From Deltaproteobacteria bacterium (GTDB lineage Bacteria > Myxococcota_A > Polyangia > Polyangiales > Polyangiaceae): a stretch of DNA of 64,000 nucleotides. Under the pieces are notes generated by a model, which saw only the letters and a list, made by a program, of their open reading frames with translations, did no database searches and had not been told where the DNA came from. The stretch lies in contig JACRCQ010000030.1 in assembly GCA_016218915.1 (NCBI GenBank), positions 186,001 to 250,000 on the forward strand, written 5' to 3'. Below, in pieces: positions 35,518-44,485 of this stretch. Position numbers and translations under genes: made by a program. How positions within the stretch are numbered: the first letter of the stretch is position 1; every line of letters begins with the position of its first letter.

Positions 35518-36159
35518 TCACCCCCGCATCGCCACGATCATCCCGTCGCGCAGAGGCACCAGCGAGACGATCCACTGCGGGTCCGAAGTGATGCGACGCG
35601 TAAACTCCCGCACGCCGCCATTGTCGGGCGAGTCGTCGGTCGGGTCGAACACCTGGCCGTGCCAGAGCATGTTGTCGATGATCAGCAGGCCCCCTTTTCG
35701 GAGCTTGCTCGCGATCACAGGCAACGAATCAGGATAGCCCTGCTTGTCGATGTCGTTGAAGATCAGGTCAAAGGGCCCGGGCTGCTCCTTGAGTGTGTGC
35801 ACCGCTTCGCCGATGTGGAACTGAACCTGGTCGTCGACCCCCAGCTTGGCGAGGTGCTCCTTCGCACGCCGAGACAAGGCTTGGTCCCAGACCACGTGGT
35901 GCACGGTGCCCCCACCGTTTTCGCGCACGGCGCGTGCAAACCAGGCGGTCGAGTAGCCGAACCCGCTGCCGAGCTCGAAGACGTTTCGCGCGCCGATCAT
36001 GCGGGCAGCGAGGTAGCAGAATTGGCCGCAGGCAGGCCCGATGATGGGAAAGCGTTCCTGCTTGGCATGGGCCTCCATCGCTGCAAGCTCCGTCGATCGC
36101 GACGGCACCAGCCCTTCGGCATACGTCTGCACCTGATCCCACACGAGTTTCTCGCTCAT
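35518..36159 (-). CDS. SAM-dependent O-methyltransferase
   Basis: A 213-residue class I methyltransferase of the caffeoyl-CoA O-methyltransferase-like (PF01596) type. The SAM-binding motif is FELGSGFGYSTAWFARAV (about residues 60-77). Motif II-like FDLIFNDIDKQGYPDSLPVI carries the metal-binding Asp cluster, and LLIIDNMLWHGQVFDP is characteristic of the family. The ATG at 36159 is preferred; the frame opens to 36354 through a hairpin-bearing gap. Likely methylates a catechol-like hydroxyl; substrate unknown. Divergent from the dedA-like gene. Confidence 0.9.
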   Translation of the reverse strand: MSEKLVWDQVQTYAEGLVPSRSTELAAMEAHAKQERFPIIGPACGQFCYLAARMIGARNVFELGSGFGYSTAWFARAVRENGGGTVHHVVWDQALSRRAKEHLAKLGVDDQVQFHIGEAVHTLKEQPGPFDLIFNDIDKQGYPDSLPVIASKLRKGGLLIIDNMLWHGQVFDPTDDSPDNGGVREFTRRITSDPQWIVSLVPLRDGMIVAMRG

Positions 36160-36255
36160 GGCTGATCCGTCGGGGTGGGTAAGGTCGATGTCAAGTCGGG
36201 GACCCACTTCCAGACTGATGACCTCACCCCCGCCCGAATCTGGCGATGCCCGCGT

Positions 36256-36312
36256 GCCCCTCTCCGGATCCGCCGCATCCACTGACCCACACTGCGGCGG
36301 CCGGAGAGGGGC
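36256..36312. promoter_or_regulatory. 20-bp near-perfect hairpin in a divergent gap
   Basis: GCCCCTCTCCGG (36256-36267) pairs with CCGGAGAGGGGC (36301-36312) and, after a 2-base AT bulge, CCGCCGCA (36270-36277) pairs with TGCGGCGG (36293-36300), leaving a 15-base loop. It lies between the divergent methyltransferase and dedA-like genes, where a terminator is not needed, so it could be a mobile palindromic repeat or a transcript leader structure. Confidence 0.6.
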
Positions 36313-36401
36313 CGACGGGGGCGGGGGGCCTCGCTCCCACGCTCCGCTTGACATGCGCTCGGGTTTGCATGTCTATTTCCCGCCCTTCCAGGAGCTAGCT
36401 C

Positions 36402-37082
36402 GTGCACGCACTTATTCAGGCGATCATCCAGTGGTACTTCGGCATCCTCAACACCGCAGGTCTTCCAGGCGTGGTCGTGCTGATGGCGATGGAGAGCACG
36501 GTCTTCCCACTGCCCAGCGAGCTGGTCGTTCCTCCGGCCGCGTTCCTGCTCGGCTACAAGGCTGGCAGCGTCGACTACCTCCAGCTGATCCTGGTCATCG
36601 TCGCCGGAACCGTGGGCTCGTATCTCGGCTCGGCCCTGATGTACTGGCTGTCGCGCTGGGTCGGGCGCCCCATCATCGTGCGCTACGGCAAGTACTTCCT
36701 GATCCCGGAGAAGAAGCTGAAGATGGCTGAGGAGTGGGTCGGGCGCTACGGCGCGGGCGGGATCTTCTTCGCGCGCCTCCTGCCCGTGGTGCGCCACCTG
36801 ATCTCGATCCCGGCCGGTATTGCCAACATGCCGTTCAAGGGCTTTTCGCTCATGACCATCGCGGGATCCTGCCTGTGGTGCACGGTCCTCACCATCTTCG
36901 GCGTGGTGATGGCCAATGACATGCGCGTCGTCATGGAAAGCACCACCCACGTCTACAGCGACGAGCTCAAGCATGCGTTCCACAACCTGACGTACGCGAT
37001 CATCGCCATGGTGCTGGTGCTGGGCGTGCTCTACATCGTGGTGGTCAAGCGCCGCGCGCCTGCCAAGAGCGAAGCGAAGTAG
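36402..37082 (+). CDS. DedA-family membrane protein
   Basis: A 226-residue DedA/VTT-domain protein, with GTG start at 36402 behind an AGGAG site. It has the family motifs: MAMESTVFPLPSELVVPPAAFLLG (the E..(x)..P.(P)SE segment), GTVGSYLGSALMYWLSRWVGRP, then FFARLLPVVRHLISIPAGIANMPF (the R..P..R....(I)(P)AG segment) and a final membrane helix. DedA proteins are now regarded as undecaprenyl-phosphate or phospholipid flippases/scramblases with roles in envelope homeostasis. It stands at the left edge of a membrane-protein cluster (36.4-48.8 kb) that seems to use lipid-linked sugars, so recycling of the lipid carrier is a possible role. Confidence 0.93.
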   Translation: MHALIQAIIQWYFGILNTAGLPGVVVLMAMESTVFPLPSELVVPPAAFLLGYKAGSVDYLQLILVIVAGTVGSYLGSALMYWLSRWVGRPIIVRYGKYFLIPEKKLKMAEEWVGRYGAGGIFFARLLPVVRHLISIPAGIANMPFKGFSLMTIAGSCLWCTVLTIFGVVMANDMRVVMESTTHVYSDELKHAFHNLTYAIIAMVLVLGVLYIVVVKRRAPAKSEAK

Positions 37083-37099
37083 ATCGAGCCGCAGGTCAC

Positions 37100-37126
37100 G
37101 GAGCCGCGATCGCAAGGGAGCGGGCT
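37100..37126 (+). repeat. GGAGCCGCGA intergenic repeat, copy 2
   Basis: A 27-base core matching the copy at 13424-13450 at 24 of 27 positions, in the same orientation relative to the preceding plus-strand gene end. It begins 18 bases behind the DedA stop and is followed by CCGCGG-containing sequence that resembles the flank of copy 1. Confidence 0.55.
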
Positions 37127-37170
37127 GCTATCCGCGGCCCACTTCGCTTTGTGTGGCGACGCGCGTTCTG

Positions 37171-37296
37171 CTGCCTTGCCCTTGCCCTTTCCCCGGCAGG
37201 AAACGCCAGCACGTAGGTTTTCGATCAGGATCGTCCTGGGGCGTTCATTCGCGGCGCCCGCGTCGGGCAAGGGCAGCGGCATGGGCATGGGCAGGG
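37171..37296. repeat. GGGCAA-armed inverted element, copy B
   Basis: In the gap between the converging dedA-like and DUF2079 genes, a left arm with CCTTGCCCTTGCCC (37173-37186 region) and a right arm GCGTCGGGCAAGGGCAGCGG and on (37260-37296) are inverted relative to one another, about 65 bases apart. Both share the GCGTCGGGCA(A/T)GGG junction and the TTGCCC arm with copy A at 28486-28629. Confidence 0.5.
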
Positions 37297-37309
37297 CCGA
37301 GAAAAGGCC

Positions 37310-39295
37310 TCACTGCCCCCGGATCATCCGCAGCGTCTCCTCGTTGAGCGCAGTCGAATGCCCCTGCTTCGCCAGGGCAAACGGAGGATGCACCTTCACC
37401 ACGCCGAACGCGCCGCTCTCCAGCCGCACCTCGACGTCCCGCTTCTCGTTGACGATGAAAGCATTCGGATCCGTCGGGAACACTAGGTACTCCGCATCGA
37501 ACAACCCCTGGTTCATGTCGTAGTCATCGGCACGGCTCGAGAACTGCGGCGTGGCCAAGGCCGAGCACGCAACCTTGGCATCTGGCGGCAGAACGGTCTG
37601 GATGTCGGCGATCGCCTCCTGACGCTGGCGGCCGACCTCGTCCATGCCGAAGGTGTATCGCCCGGGTCCTGAGATCGCCGTGTTGCGCTGGAGCAGCGAG
37701 CCGAACTGGTAGCTCACTGCGACGGTGCAGCACACCATCGCCGCAAGGGCCGGCAGGATCGGCCGTCGGCTCGAGGGCTGCTGTGCTTCGAGCTTCTCCA
37801 ACCCGAGCGCGAGCGCCGGGTACATGAACGCGAGCCAGTGCGGGGTGTATTGGTAGTGAATGCTGAACGCGGCGCGCTCCAGCGGCGGCAGGAGCGTGAT
37901 CAGGAATCCAGGCACTGCGAGCAGGACCCAGATCGGGCGTCGCATCGGGATGAAGGCAAGCGGCAGGAAGAGCTGCAGCACGTAGATCAGCTTGGCCTCG
38001 TTGAGCATGGTCGACAGCGTGAACGTCGGGTTTCCGATCAGGGTCTTGAGCGCCCCTGAGAACTCCTGATCGTCCTGGGGGAACAGGCCGACATAGTTGC
38101 TCGCAAAGCTCTGCTCGCCAGAGAACATCGGCATGATCCAGAACTTGATCATCAGGAAGTAGACCGACCCCAGCGCAGCCGTCAGCAACCCTGCCTTGGG
38201 CCCCTCGCCCGACAGCACGAGGTACACTCCGAGAAACACGACCCACATCGATACGTCTTCGCGTGTGAACAGCGTGAGCGCAGCGAAGATTGCGCCAAGC
38301 ACGTACTTGCGACGTTCCATCGCGGCCCAGGCTGTCCACAAGAGCGGCAACCCCAAGGGGATGAAATGGAACTCGAAGATGTTCGCGCAATGGATGCCAG
38401 GGTGAAGCAGGTAGCTGAGCGCGATCAGGGCTGACGGCCATGGGCGGACATGACGCCGCGCCAACCAGTAGAGAGGGATCGCCGCCCCTCCCAGGAACAA
38501 CGACTGCAGGACCAGCAGAGTCTCGGCGCGTTGGAACAACGCATAGATCGGCAGCAGGAAGAACACGAGCACATCGGCGTGACGGGCAAAATGCGAATAG
38601 CCATTGGGCCCCAGCGTCACCGATGCCTTGAACGGCGCACCGTGCAGCGTGTTCCAGAAGATGTTGTTCTTGATTCCAAGGTCGAATCCGGAGCGGACGC
38701 TGTGGTGGAACTCGATCGTGTAGTAGGAGAAGTAGGCCGTGTAGCCGAGCGCCGCTGCGGCCACGATCATAAGGGGGAGATAGGGCAGGGCCCGCGGGAA
38801 GCGACTTCGCAGGCGATCGGCCCTGGCAGAGCACCATGCGCGCACCTGCAGCTCCATCGGCGGGGCAGGGGTCCGCACCGCCATGCGGAAGCTTCCCCAG
38901 ACCGCGAGGCAGGCTCCGAGGACGACGAAGAGGAAGGGGAGGGGTCGGGGGTCCCAGACGCGCCACCGGAAGACCACCGGGATCAATCCCACACACGCCA
39001 GAGGGGCATAGCGGCACGCGAGGTCGTGCAGGAGCTGGGGCGCGTCAGGGGACTTGCGCTTCCAAAGGAGCCAGAGCGCGCCTGCGGATGCGCTGACGAC
39101 GCTGGTGCGGAGCATCCAATTGAGCAAGAAGGCTCGGCCCCGCACGCTGATCAGATTCTCGGCATAGTAGCGGTCGAGCTTGGGGATCCAGAGCAGATTG
39201 GCGAGGGCGAACCCGACGCACAGGCCGACCAGGGCGAGCACGGCCAGCGCGCGCATCGCGATCGTGAGATTGGGCGGACGTTGGTTCGAGTTCAT
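37310..39295 (-). CDS. DUF2079 polytopic membrane protein
   Basis: A 661-residue integral membrane protein with about ten to twelve hydrophobic spans, matching the DUF2079 family: FDLGIKNNIFWNTLHGAPF, SHFARHADVLVFFLLPIYALF, YWLARRHVRPWPSALIALSYLLHP, NIFEFHFIPLGLPLLWTAWA and TREDVSMWVVFLGVYL. The conserved early-loop acidic residue (F-D-L-G) and the family's overall layout resemble GT-C glycosyltransferases that use polyprenyl-phosphate sugars. About 110 C-terminal residues form a soluble domain (VGRQRQEAIADIQTVLPPDAKVACS). The ATG at 39295 gives MNSNQRPPNLTIAMRALAVL. It is paralogous to the gene at 46821-48776. Function is inferred only from fold. Confidence 0.85.
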   Translation of the reverse strand: MNSNQRPPNLTIAMRALAVLALVGLCVGFALANLLWIPKLDRYYAENLISVRGRAFLLNWMLRTSVVSASAGALWLLWKRKSPDAPQLLHDLACRYAPLACVGLIPVVFRWRVWDPRPLPFLFVVLGACLAVWGSFRMAVRTPAPPMELQVRAWCSARADRLRSRFPRALPYLPLMIVAAAALGYTAYFSYYTIEFHHSVRSGFDLGIKNNIFWNTLHGAPFKASVTLGPNGYSHFARHADVLVFFLLPIYALFQRAETLLVLQSLFLGGAAIPLYWLARRHVRPWPSALIALSYLLHPGIHCANIFEFHFIPLGLPLLWTAWAAMERRKYVLGAIFAALTLFTREDVSMWVVFLGVYLVLSGEGPKAGLLTAALGSVYFLMIKFWIMPMFSGEQSFASNYVGLFPQDDQEFSGALKTLIGNPTFTLSTMLNEAKLIYVLQLFLPLAFIPMRRPIWVLLAVPGFLITLLPPLERAAFSIHYQYTPHWLAFMYPALALGLEKLEAQQPSSRRPILPALAAMVCCTVAVSYQFGSLLQRNTAISGPGRYTFGMDEVGRQRQEAIADIQTVLPPDAKVACSALATPQFSSRADDYDMNQGLFDAEYLVFPTDPNAFIVNEKRDVEVRLESGAFGVVKVHPPFALAKQGHSTALNEETLRMIRGQ

Positions 39296-39417
39296 GGGCG
39301 CGATCTGGCACAACCCGGCGCAAACCTACTATGTCGTGCAGGCGGTGTGCCAGGCGCAAAGGGCAGCGCGCAGGGTGCTGCTGCAGCGCAGTTGCGCTTG
39401 ATTCAAGGAACGGTGGA

Positions 39418-39469
39418 GGTGGCACGCCAGTCGCATGGTGGGGCGGGAAACTGAGGAAACTGTGCCACC
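39418..39469 (+). promoter_or_regulatory. Inverted repeat with sigma-54-like box upstream of membrane gene
   Basis: GGTGGCAC (39418-39425) and GTGCCACC (39462-39469) form an 8-bp inverted repeat. The first arm starts TGGCAC followed after 5 bases by TCGCA, one mismatch from the sigma-54 -24/-12 consensus. It lies about 130 bases before the ATG at 39564. Nothing else was found in the 268-base divergent gap. Could be an operator, a promoter or chance. Confidence 0.25.
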
Positions 39470-39563
39470 CCTTGCCGCCGGACAAGGCGCTGCTTGAGCA
39501 TCAACGCTTCAGGCGGACGCTGCTCGGCCGATTGCCGTGTTGGGGGGCTGCTGTCTCCGTCCT

Positions 39564-41507
39564 ATGCCGATACCCAACCCGTTCCCGATCGCTTATGCAA
39601 GCCTGGCCCTGGCTCTTCCCGGAGTCTGGTTGGCCGGGCGTGCACTCGCTCGTCGCGTGGTTGGCGGGGACTGGCCTTCGCGCATCATCACTCCTGGTGT
39701 CGCAGTCAGCGCGTGGATGTTCTGTGTCCATGTCGCATCCCGGCTTTCGCACTCGTCGCGAATCGGGTTGGTGATCGGTACGCTGCTCGTGTCTGCCGCT
39801 GGCATGGCAGCGTACTTCTGGGAGCGCAGGGCGCGCGGCAGGTCAGCGACGCTCGCATCACCATGCGCTTGCCCGTGGTCCCATTGGATGTGGATCAGCG
39901 CAGCCGCCTCCACGGCGCTGATGGCACCCATGGCGCTGCGGTGGTCGTTCCACGACGAGCTGTCGGTGAGCGGCCACATGGCGATCATAGCGGAGATCCA
40001 GAACGGCACCTATCCGCCGCGGTACTTGAGCTATCCGGACCTCGAGCTTGCGTATCACTATGCCTTCAACCTCCTGGGAGCCTGCCTGACGGCGATCTTC
40101 AGGGTTCAGATTCCTACAGCCATCGACGCGATCTCCGTCGGCTCGTGGTTCTACTGCTGGTGTCTTGCCTGGTCGCTGGGTGACCGGCTCCTGGGCCGGC
40201 ATCGCGGCGCGCTCGTGGCCTCGCTGATGCTGTTCGGCAGCGGCTACCCGCTCTTCTGTCCGGAGTACTACTCGACCGGAGCGCCGATTGGCGCGCATCT
40301 TCTTGGGTTCTGCACGGTCGGCGAGCTGTACACATCGCCGCCGATGGTGTCGACCTTCTTCCAGCACCCGTGGTCCATGGGACTTCCGGTTTCCCTTTGC
40401 ATCATGACGGTGTTGGCTGCGCGGGAGTCGAAACCCGACGTGTGGCGCTACGGTGTACTTGCGCTGCTGACGGCGTTCCTGTCGCTGTGTCAGATCACTC
40501 TCTTCTGCGCAGTCTCGGGCTCGCTGCTCGTGGCAGAGGCACTGCCCTCTGGCCGCTTCGATCGGCGCAGGGCGCTACGAATCGCTTTGGGGCTGGCGCT
40601 CAGCGTAGCCGTTGCGACCCAGCTCGGGGGATTCTTTGCACCCAAGGAGGCGGCCGGTCTCGGGCTGGAGCACCACTTGTGGGTTGCGAGCAGCTTCACC
40701 ACTACGCTCAAGTGGCTTCTGGCTTCGTTCGGCTTGCTTCTGCCGTTGGGCCTGGCGGGATTGCTCTTTCTGCACAAGGAGCGTTGGTTCTACACCCTGA
40801 TGATCGTGGGAAGCCTGGGCGTGCTGAACCTCGTGCGCTACAAGTATTCCTGGGACATCGTCAAGTTCGCTGCGGTGACCAGCGTCGCGCTGTCCGTTCC
40901 TTTCGCAGCGTTGCTGGATCGCCTCCTGCGCGCTCGAATCGCGCCCGTTCTGGGCCGTATTGCAGGTACGGGGGCCTTGATGGCCACGTTCGCAACCAGC
41001 GCGTCGTTCTGCCTGACCCTGCTCTTCGATCTGCCGGGCATTCCACAGATGTACAAGGAGACGCCGCCCACGATTTCCATCGACGACGCGCGCGCAGCAA
41101 CCTGGCTCCGCAAGCGTGTTGGCCCCAAGGACATCGTGTATCGCCGCAAGCACCAGACGTACTACGAATACGCATCCTGGGCAGGGCTGGGGCAGGTCTG
41201 GGTGGACGGCTCGTGCCCGTGGGCGCTTTCGAGATACAAGGCGCGCGAGAAGCTGATGGCCGAGCTCCCGGAGAATCTGGACGTGTGGCAGGAGGCGCGC
41301 GTGCGGTTCTTCGTGCTCGACGACGAGGACAAGACGCTGCGGGCGAGGGCGGAGCAGTGGATCGCGAGCGGCAGGGCGGTCTCCAGGGGATCGTTTGGGT
41401 CGTTGTGGATCGTGGAGATTGTTCCCATGGTGCCAACGAGAGAGCGGTTTGACGCCGCAACTTCGCAGATGATAGGGTCGCCGCGATATGGAAGAGAAGG
41501 CCAGTAG
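39564..41507 (+). CDS. GT-C-like polytopic membrane protein
   Basis: A 647-residue membrane protein with roughly eleven hydrophobic spans, starting MPIPNPFPIAYASLALALPG (ATG 39564). Near the first periplasmic loop it has WSFHDELSVSGHMAIIAEIQ (with an acidic D-E pair as in GT-C enzymes), YPDLELAYHYAFNLLGACL and an HHLWVASSFTTTLKW stretch. The last 140 residues are a soluble domain (TISIDDARAATWLRKRVGPKD, QTYYEYASWAGLGQVW). The overall layout suggests a lipid-linked sugar or phospho-sugar transferase. No named family recognised with certainty. Its end overlaps the start of the next membrane gene by 20 bases, so the two are one translational unit. Confidence 0.75.
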   Translation: MPIPNPFPIAYASLALALPGVWLAGRALARRVVGGDWPSRIITPGVAVSAWMFCVHVASRLSHSSRIGLVIGTLLVSAAGMAAYFWERRARGRSATLASPCACPWSHWMWISAAASTALMAPMALRWSFHDELSVSGHMAIIAEIQNGTYPPRYLSYPDLELAYHYAFNLLGACLTAIFRVQIPTAIDAISVGSWFYCWCLAWSLGDRLLGRHRGALVASLMLFGSGYPLFCPEYYSTGAPIGAHLLGFCTVGELYTSPPMVSTFFQHPWSMGLPVSLCIMTVLAARESKPDVWRYGVLALLTAFLSLCQITLFCAVSGSLLVAEALPSGRFDRRRALRIALGLALSVAVATQLGGFFAPKEAAGLGLEHHLWVASSFTTTLKWLLASFGLLLPLGLAGLLFLHKERWFYTLMIVGSLGVLNLVRYKYSWDIVKFAAVTSVALSVPFAALLDRLLRARIAPVLGRIAGTGALMATFATSASFCLTLLFDLPGIPQMYKETPPTISIDDARAATWLRKRVGPKDIVYRRKHQTYYEYASWAGLGQVWVDGSCPWALSRYKAREKLMAELPENLDVWQEARVRFFVLDDEDKTLRARAEQWIASGRAVSRGSFGSLWIVEIVPMVPTRERFDAATSQMIGSPRYGREGQ

Positions 41508-43113
41508 CACTCCCAGCAGCCCCCGGGCAGACCGGATCCGGCAGACGCTCCGTCGCGTCGCTGTGTGGCTGTTCCTGAGTGATCGCGCGGGCCTGATCCA
41601 GGTCATGCGAAAGGACCGCCTGCTGGCGATCATGACGGGCGCGCTGGCCATCGGCGCCTGGATCCCGCTGTTCTGCACGCCGATCCTGCCATTTGCCGAT
41701 ATGCCGAACAACGCCGGGCTTGCGTCGCTGATCATTCCAACGGGATTCGGGCACGGAGTTGCGGCATTTCACTACAAGGTTCAATGGCAGCCGCTGCCCT
41801 ATTGGAGCGCCTACGCGCTCATGGCGCTGTTCTCCTCGATTGGCGGCATCTTGTTCTCCTGCAAGGCCATCACTGCGCTGCTGGTGGTGCTGCTCCCCCT
41901 GGCCACCATGCGATTGATGGTCGCCCTGGGCCGCAATCCGCGTCTCGGGCTCTGGGCCTTCATCCTGTCCTACGAGCACAACCTCTACGGCGGCTGGGTC
42001 ACGTATCTGCTCGGAATGTCCCTGACGTTGATCGCCATCGCCTGGATGCTCGAAGCGCGTACCCTCAAGGACGCCTTGTGGGTATTCCCCTTGAGCCTGC
42101 TCATCGGCCTCACGCACATCCAGGCAGTCTGGCTTCTCATGGCCGCGAGCGTGGCCTTGACGGTCTGCGGCAGACCGTTCCTGCGACGCGTTTGGCTGCA
42201 CGGGGTCGCGTCCAGCGGATGCTTGATCGTCGTCACGCCCTGGCTGCTGCGCCAGTTCGCCCCGGAGGGCGGCGCGCCCTCGGCTCCCCTGTCGAGCATG
42301 GTCTTCGAATGGATCACTCCGTCGGTCAAGGCGGCATCCTTCTTCAAGTTCACGCTCGACAACATCACAACACAAGGGGGCGCCAGGTTCGCGGCGTTCG
42401 CCTTTGCCGTGGTGCTCTTTGGCCCGCTTTTGATCTCGCGCCTTCCGCACGTGCAGGACGAAGTCGAGCAGCGCGGCGCCTCGTCCGTGCTGCTCGTGGT
42501 GATGCTCGGGCTCTACGTGTTGCTCCCGATGTCATTCTCCGGCCCGATCGTGCACTGGTACACGTACCCGCGCTACGCGACCTTCGTGCTCATCGCGTTG
42601 CTCCTGATTCCTCGTCCACGGCTGGATGGGCGATATGCGCTCGCGCTCATCCCGGGCATCGTGACCGCCGTGGGCATGGACTGGGCCGTGGCCAGGCATT
42701 TCTCGGACCTTGCCGTACGCTCTGCCCCGTTCGTGCAGATCATCAAGGCGGTCAAGCCGAACTCCACGATCCTTCCGCTCCAGTTCGATCAAAGCGACCC
42801 TTCCTTGCCCCCGATCGAGGTGTACAGCCAGTTTGGCGCCTACGTTGCGGGGCAGGCCCGAGGCTACGAGCCGAACATGTTCGACACCGGCAGCAATCCA
42901 CTCGTGTACCGCCACGAGCGCGATCTGCCCAATCCAGGCTGGTCAGCACCGGGCGCGTTCAGCATGGAGAAGCATGGACGCTACTTTGATTACATCCTCG
43001 TGCAGGGCAAGTCGTACGACCCGGTGCATCCAGGAGTGCGGACCGCGAGCGGGCACACAGCGAGGCTCCTGGTGGAAGCCGGACGCTGGCGGCTCTACAA
43101 GGTAGAGAAGTGA
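41488..43113 (+). CDS. GT-C-like polytopic membrane protein
   Basis: A 541-residue membrane protein with a basic N-terminal tail and about ten to eleven hydrophobic spans. The first loop reads CTPILPFADMPNNAGLASLI, with an acidic residue in the place typical for GT-C glycosyltransferases; HYKVQWQPLPYWSAYALMAL and SYEHNLYGGWVTYLLGMSL follow. The C-terminal 120 residues are soluble (YSQFGAYVAGQARGYEPNMF). Starts 20 bases inside the previous membrane gene, so they are co-translated. Likely an envelope glycosyltransferase or polymerase; substrate unknown. Confidence 0.75.
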   Translation: MEEKASSTPSSPRADRIRQTLRRVAVWLFLSDRAGLIQVMRKDRLLAIMTGALAIGAWIPLFCTPILPFADMPNNAGLASLIIPTGFGHGVAAFHYKVQWQPLPYWSAYALMALFSSIGGILFSCKAITALLVVLLPLATMRLMVALGRNPRLGLWAFILSYEHNLYGGWVTYLLGMSLTLIAIAWMLEARTLKDALWVFPLSLLIGLTHIQAVWLLMAASVALTVCGRPFLRRVWLHGVASSGCLIVVTPWLLRQFAPEGGAPSAPLSSMVFEWITPSVKAASFFKFTLDNITTQGGARFAAFAFAVVLFGPLLISRLPHVQDEVEQRGASSVLLVVMLGLYVLLPMSFSGPIVHWYTYPRYATFVLIALLLIPRPRLDGRYALALIPGIVTAVGMDWAVARHFSDLAVRSAPFVQIIKAVKPNSTILPLQFDQSDPSLPPIEVYSQFGAYVAGQARGYEPNMFDTGSNPLVYRHERDLPNPGWSAPGAFSMEKHGRYFDYILVQGKSYDPVHPGVRTASGHTARLLVEAGRWRLYKVEK

Positions 43114-43174
43114 TACGCGATCCGAGTCCCGATGGACGCCGCCCCTCGCGCGGCCGGCGAAATCTGGTCTTCGC

Positions 43175-44485
43175 TCAAGGTAGGTAGCGCTTCATCACCC
43201 CTGACTCGCACGACAGAATCCGATTTCCGGACTGGATTCCCACGAGACTGGACGACGGGACGACCGCGTAGCCGTTGCCTCCGAAGGTGATGTCCGGCGA
43301 GCCGTCCGATAGGTACCGGGCAACGACCGTGGTGGGGTTCTCCTTCGGCCCCATCGCGCCTCCCACGATGATCCGCCCGTCAGGCGCGACCTGCAACGCA
43401 TTGAACGCGGTCCACGCGCCAGCTTCGGAACCGAAGCAATGGGTGAAGCTCCCGGCCGAATCGAGGCCTACGAGTCGCGGCGGGTCTGATAGCGCAAGCA
43501 CGATGCTGCCATCGGGTTGCACTGCACCGATCCCGCGTTCGTTGGGAAGTGCCAGGGACCCGCCGCTGCCAAAGGATGCAACTGGACTTCCGTCGCCATC
43601 GAGCTTGAGGACCCAGAAGTCCGGTGCGTCCCTCGAATTGCCCATCGCCACGGTCTGATCGCCCAGCGCAAAGATCTGGGTGGGAACGAAGAACTGCGAG
43701 GTCTCGTACCTCCAGGCAATTGCGCCTTGGCTGTCGGCCCGAACCACTGCGCCGAATCCCGCTTCCTCGTACCCTCCGCCAACCGCCAGCCGCAACGAGT
43801 CATCGGGCGCAACGGCAAGGTCGTTCAGCCACCGGGGCCGTGGGTCATTGCCATGAGGTGGCCCAGCCACGTTCAGGACGGCGCCATCAGCGCCTATCCA
43901 AGCCGTGAGCCAGTTGGAATCCATGTACCAATCCTGGGTCGTTCCTGCGACCAAGCTGCCGCTCACCGCCCCTAATCCAAGCCGGACTGGCCTCTGCTGG
44001 AAGTAGGCGTCGGCGATGGGGGCCACGATCGCTTTGCCAGCGTTTCCGAAGGAAGTGTCCGTGGACCCATCGGGCAAGAACCGCCTCACCGTCAGGCCGA
44101 GTACCCCACTTCCCCCGTCACTTGGGCTGGACTCGAATCCACTCGTGGAGATCTTGTCGTCGGAGTGAATGCGAGCGGCGGCGAACAGAGAGCCGCACGG
44201 GATTCCATCCTGGAAAGACGGATCGCCGCTGGCGGCAGAGGGTGTCAGCGGGGCTGTGGGGGCAGCCGGGCACGAGGTAAGTGCCGTCGACTCGTTCGTG
44301 ACGTCTCCCGGCGGATCGCTCGTTGCGTCACCAGGTATCGCAGAGTCCGGCTGCGCATCGGGCAGTGTTGCTGCGTCGCTTGCCGTCGTGGAAGGTTGCT
44401 CAGAATTGCACGAGAACGCGAGAAGAGACTGAAGCACACCGAAGCACAGGAACGCCGAGCTCGCGCGCGCATAACCGTTGGTCAT
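43175..44485 (-). CDS. Lipoprotein with delta-60 repeats
   Basis: A 436-residue lipoprotein (ATG 44485, MTNGYARASSAFLCFGVLQSLLAFSC; lipobox Cys at about residue 26). An Asp/Ala/Thr/Pro linker precedes a chain of delta-60-type repeats that build a beta-propeller-like array. Clear units are RRFLPDGSTDTSFGNAGKAI, WVLKLDGDGSPVASFGSGGSLAL and ARYLSDGSPDITFGGNGYAVV. The domain is known from secreted and surface proteins of Deltaproteobacteria/Myxococcota. It converges on the upstream membrane-protein gene (61 bases between). An upstream start at 44530 is also open. Function unknown. Confidence 0.8.
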   Translation of the reverse strand: MTNGYARASSAFLCFGVLQSLLAFSCNSEQPSTTASDAATLPDAQPDSAIPGDATSDPPGDVTNESTALTSCPAAPTAPLTPSAASGDPSFQDGIPCGSLFAAARIHSDDKISTSGFESSPSDGGSGVLGLTVRRFLPDGSTDTSFGNAGKAIVAPIADAYFQQRPVRLGLGAVSGSLVAGTTQDWYMDSNWLTAWIGADGAVLNVAGPPHGNDPRPRWLNDLAVAPDDSLRLAVGGGYEEAGFGAVVRADSQGAIAWRYETSQFFVPTQIFALGDQTVAMGNSRDAPDFWVLKLDGDGSPVASFGSGGSLALPNERGIGAVQPDGSIVLALSDPPRLVGLDSAGSFTHCFGSEAGAWTAFNALQVAPDGRIIVGGAMGPKENPTTVVARYLSDGSPDITFGGNGYAVVPSSSLVGIQSGNRILSCESGVMKRYLP

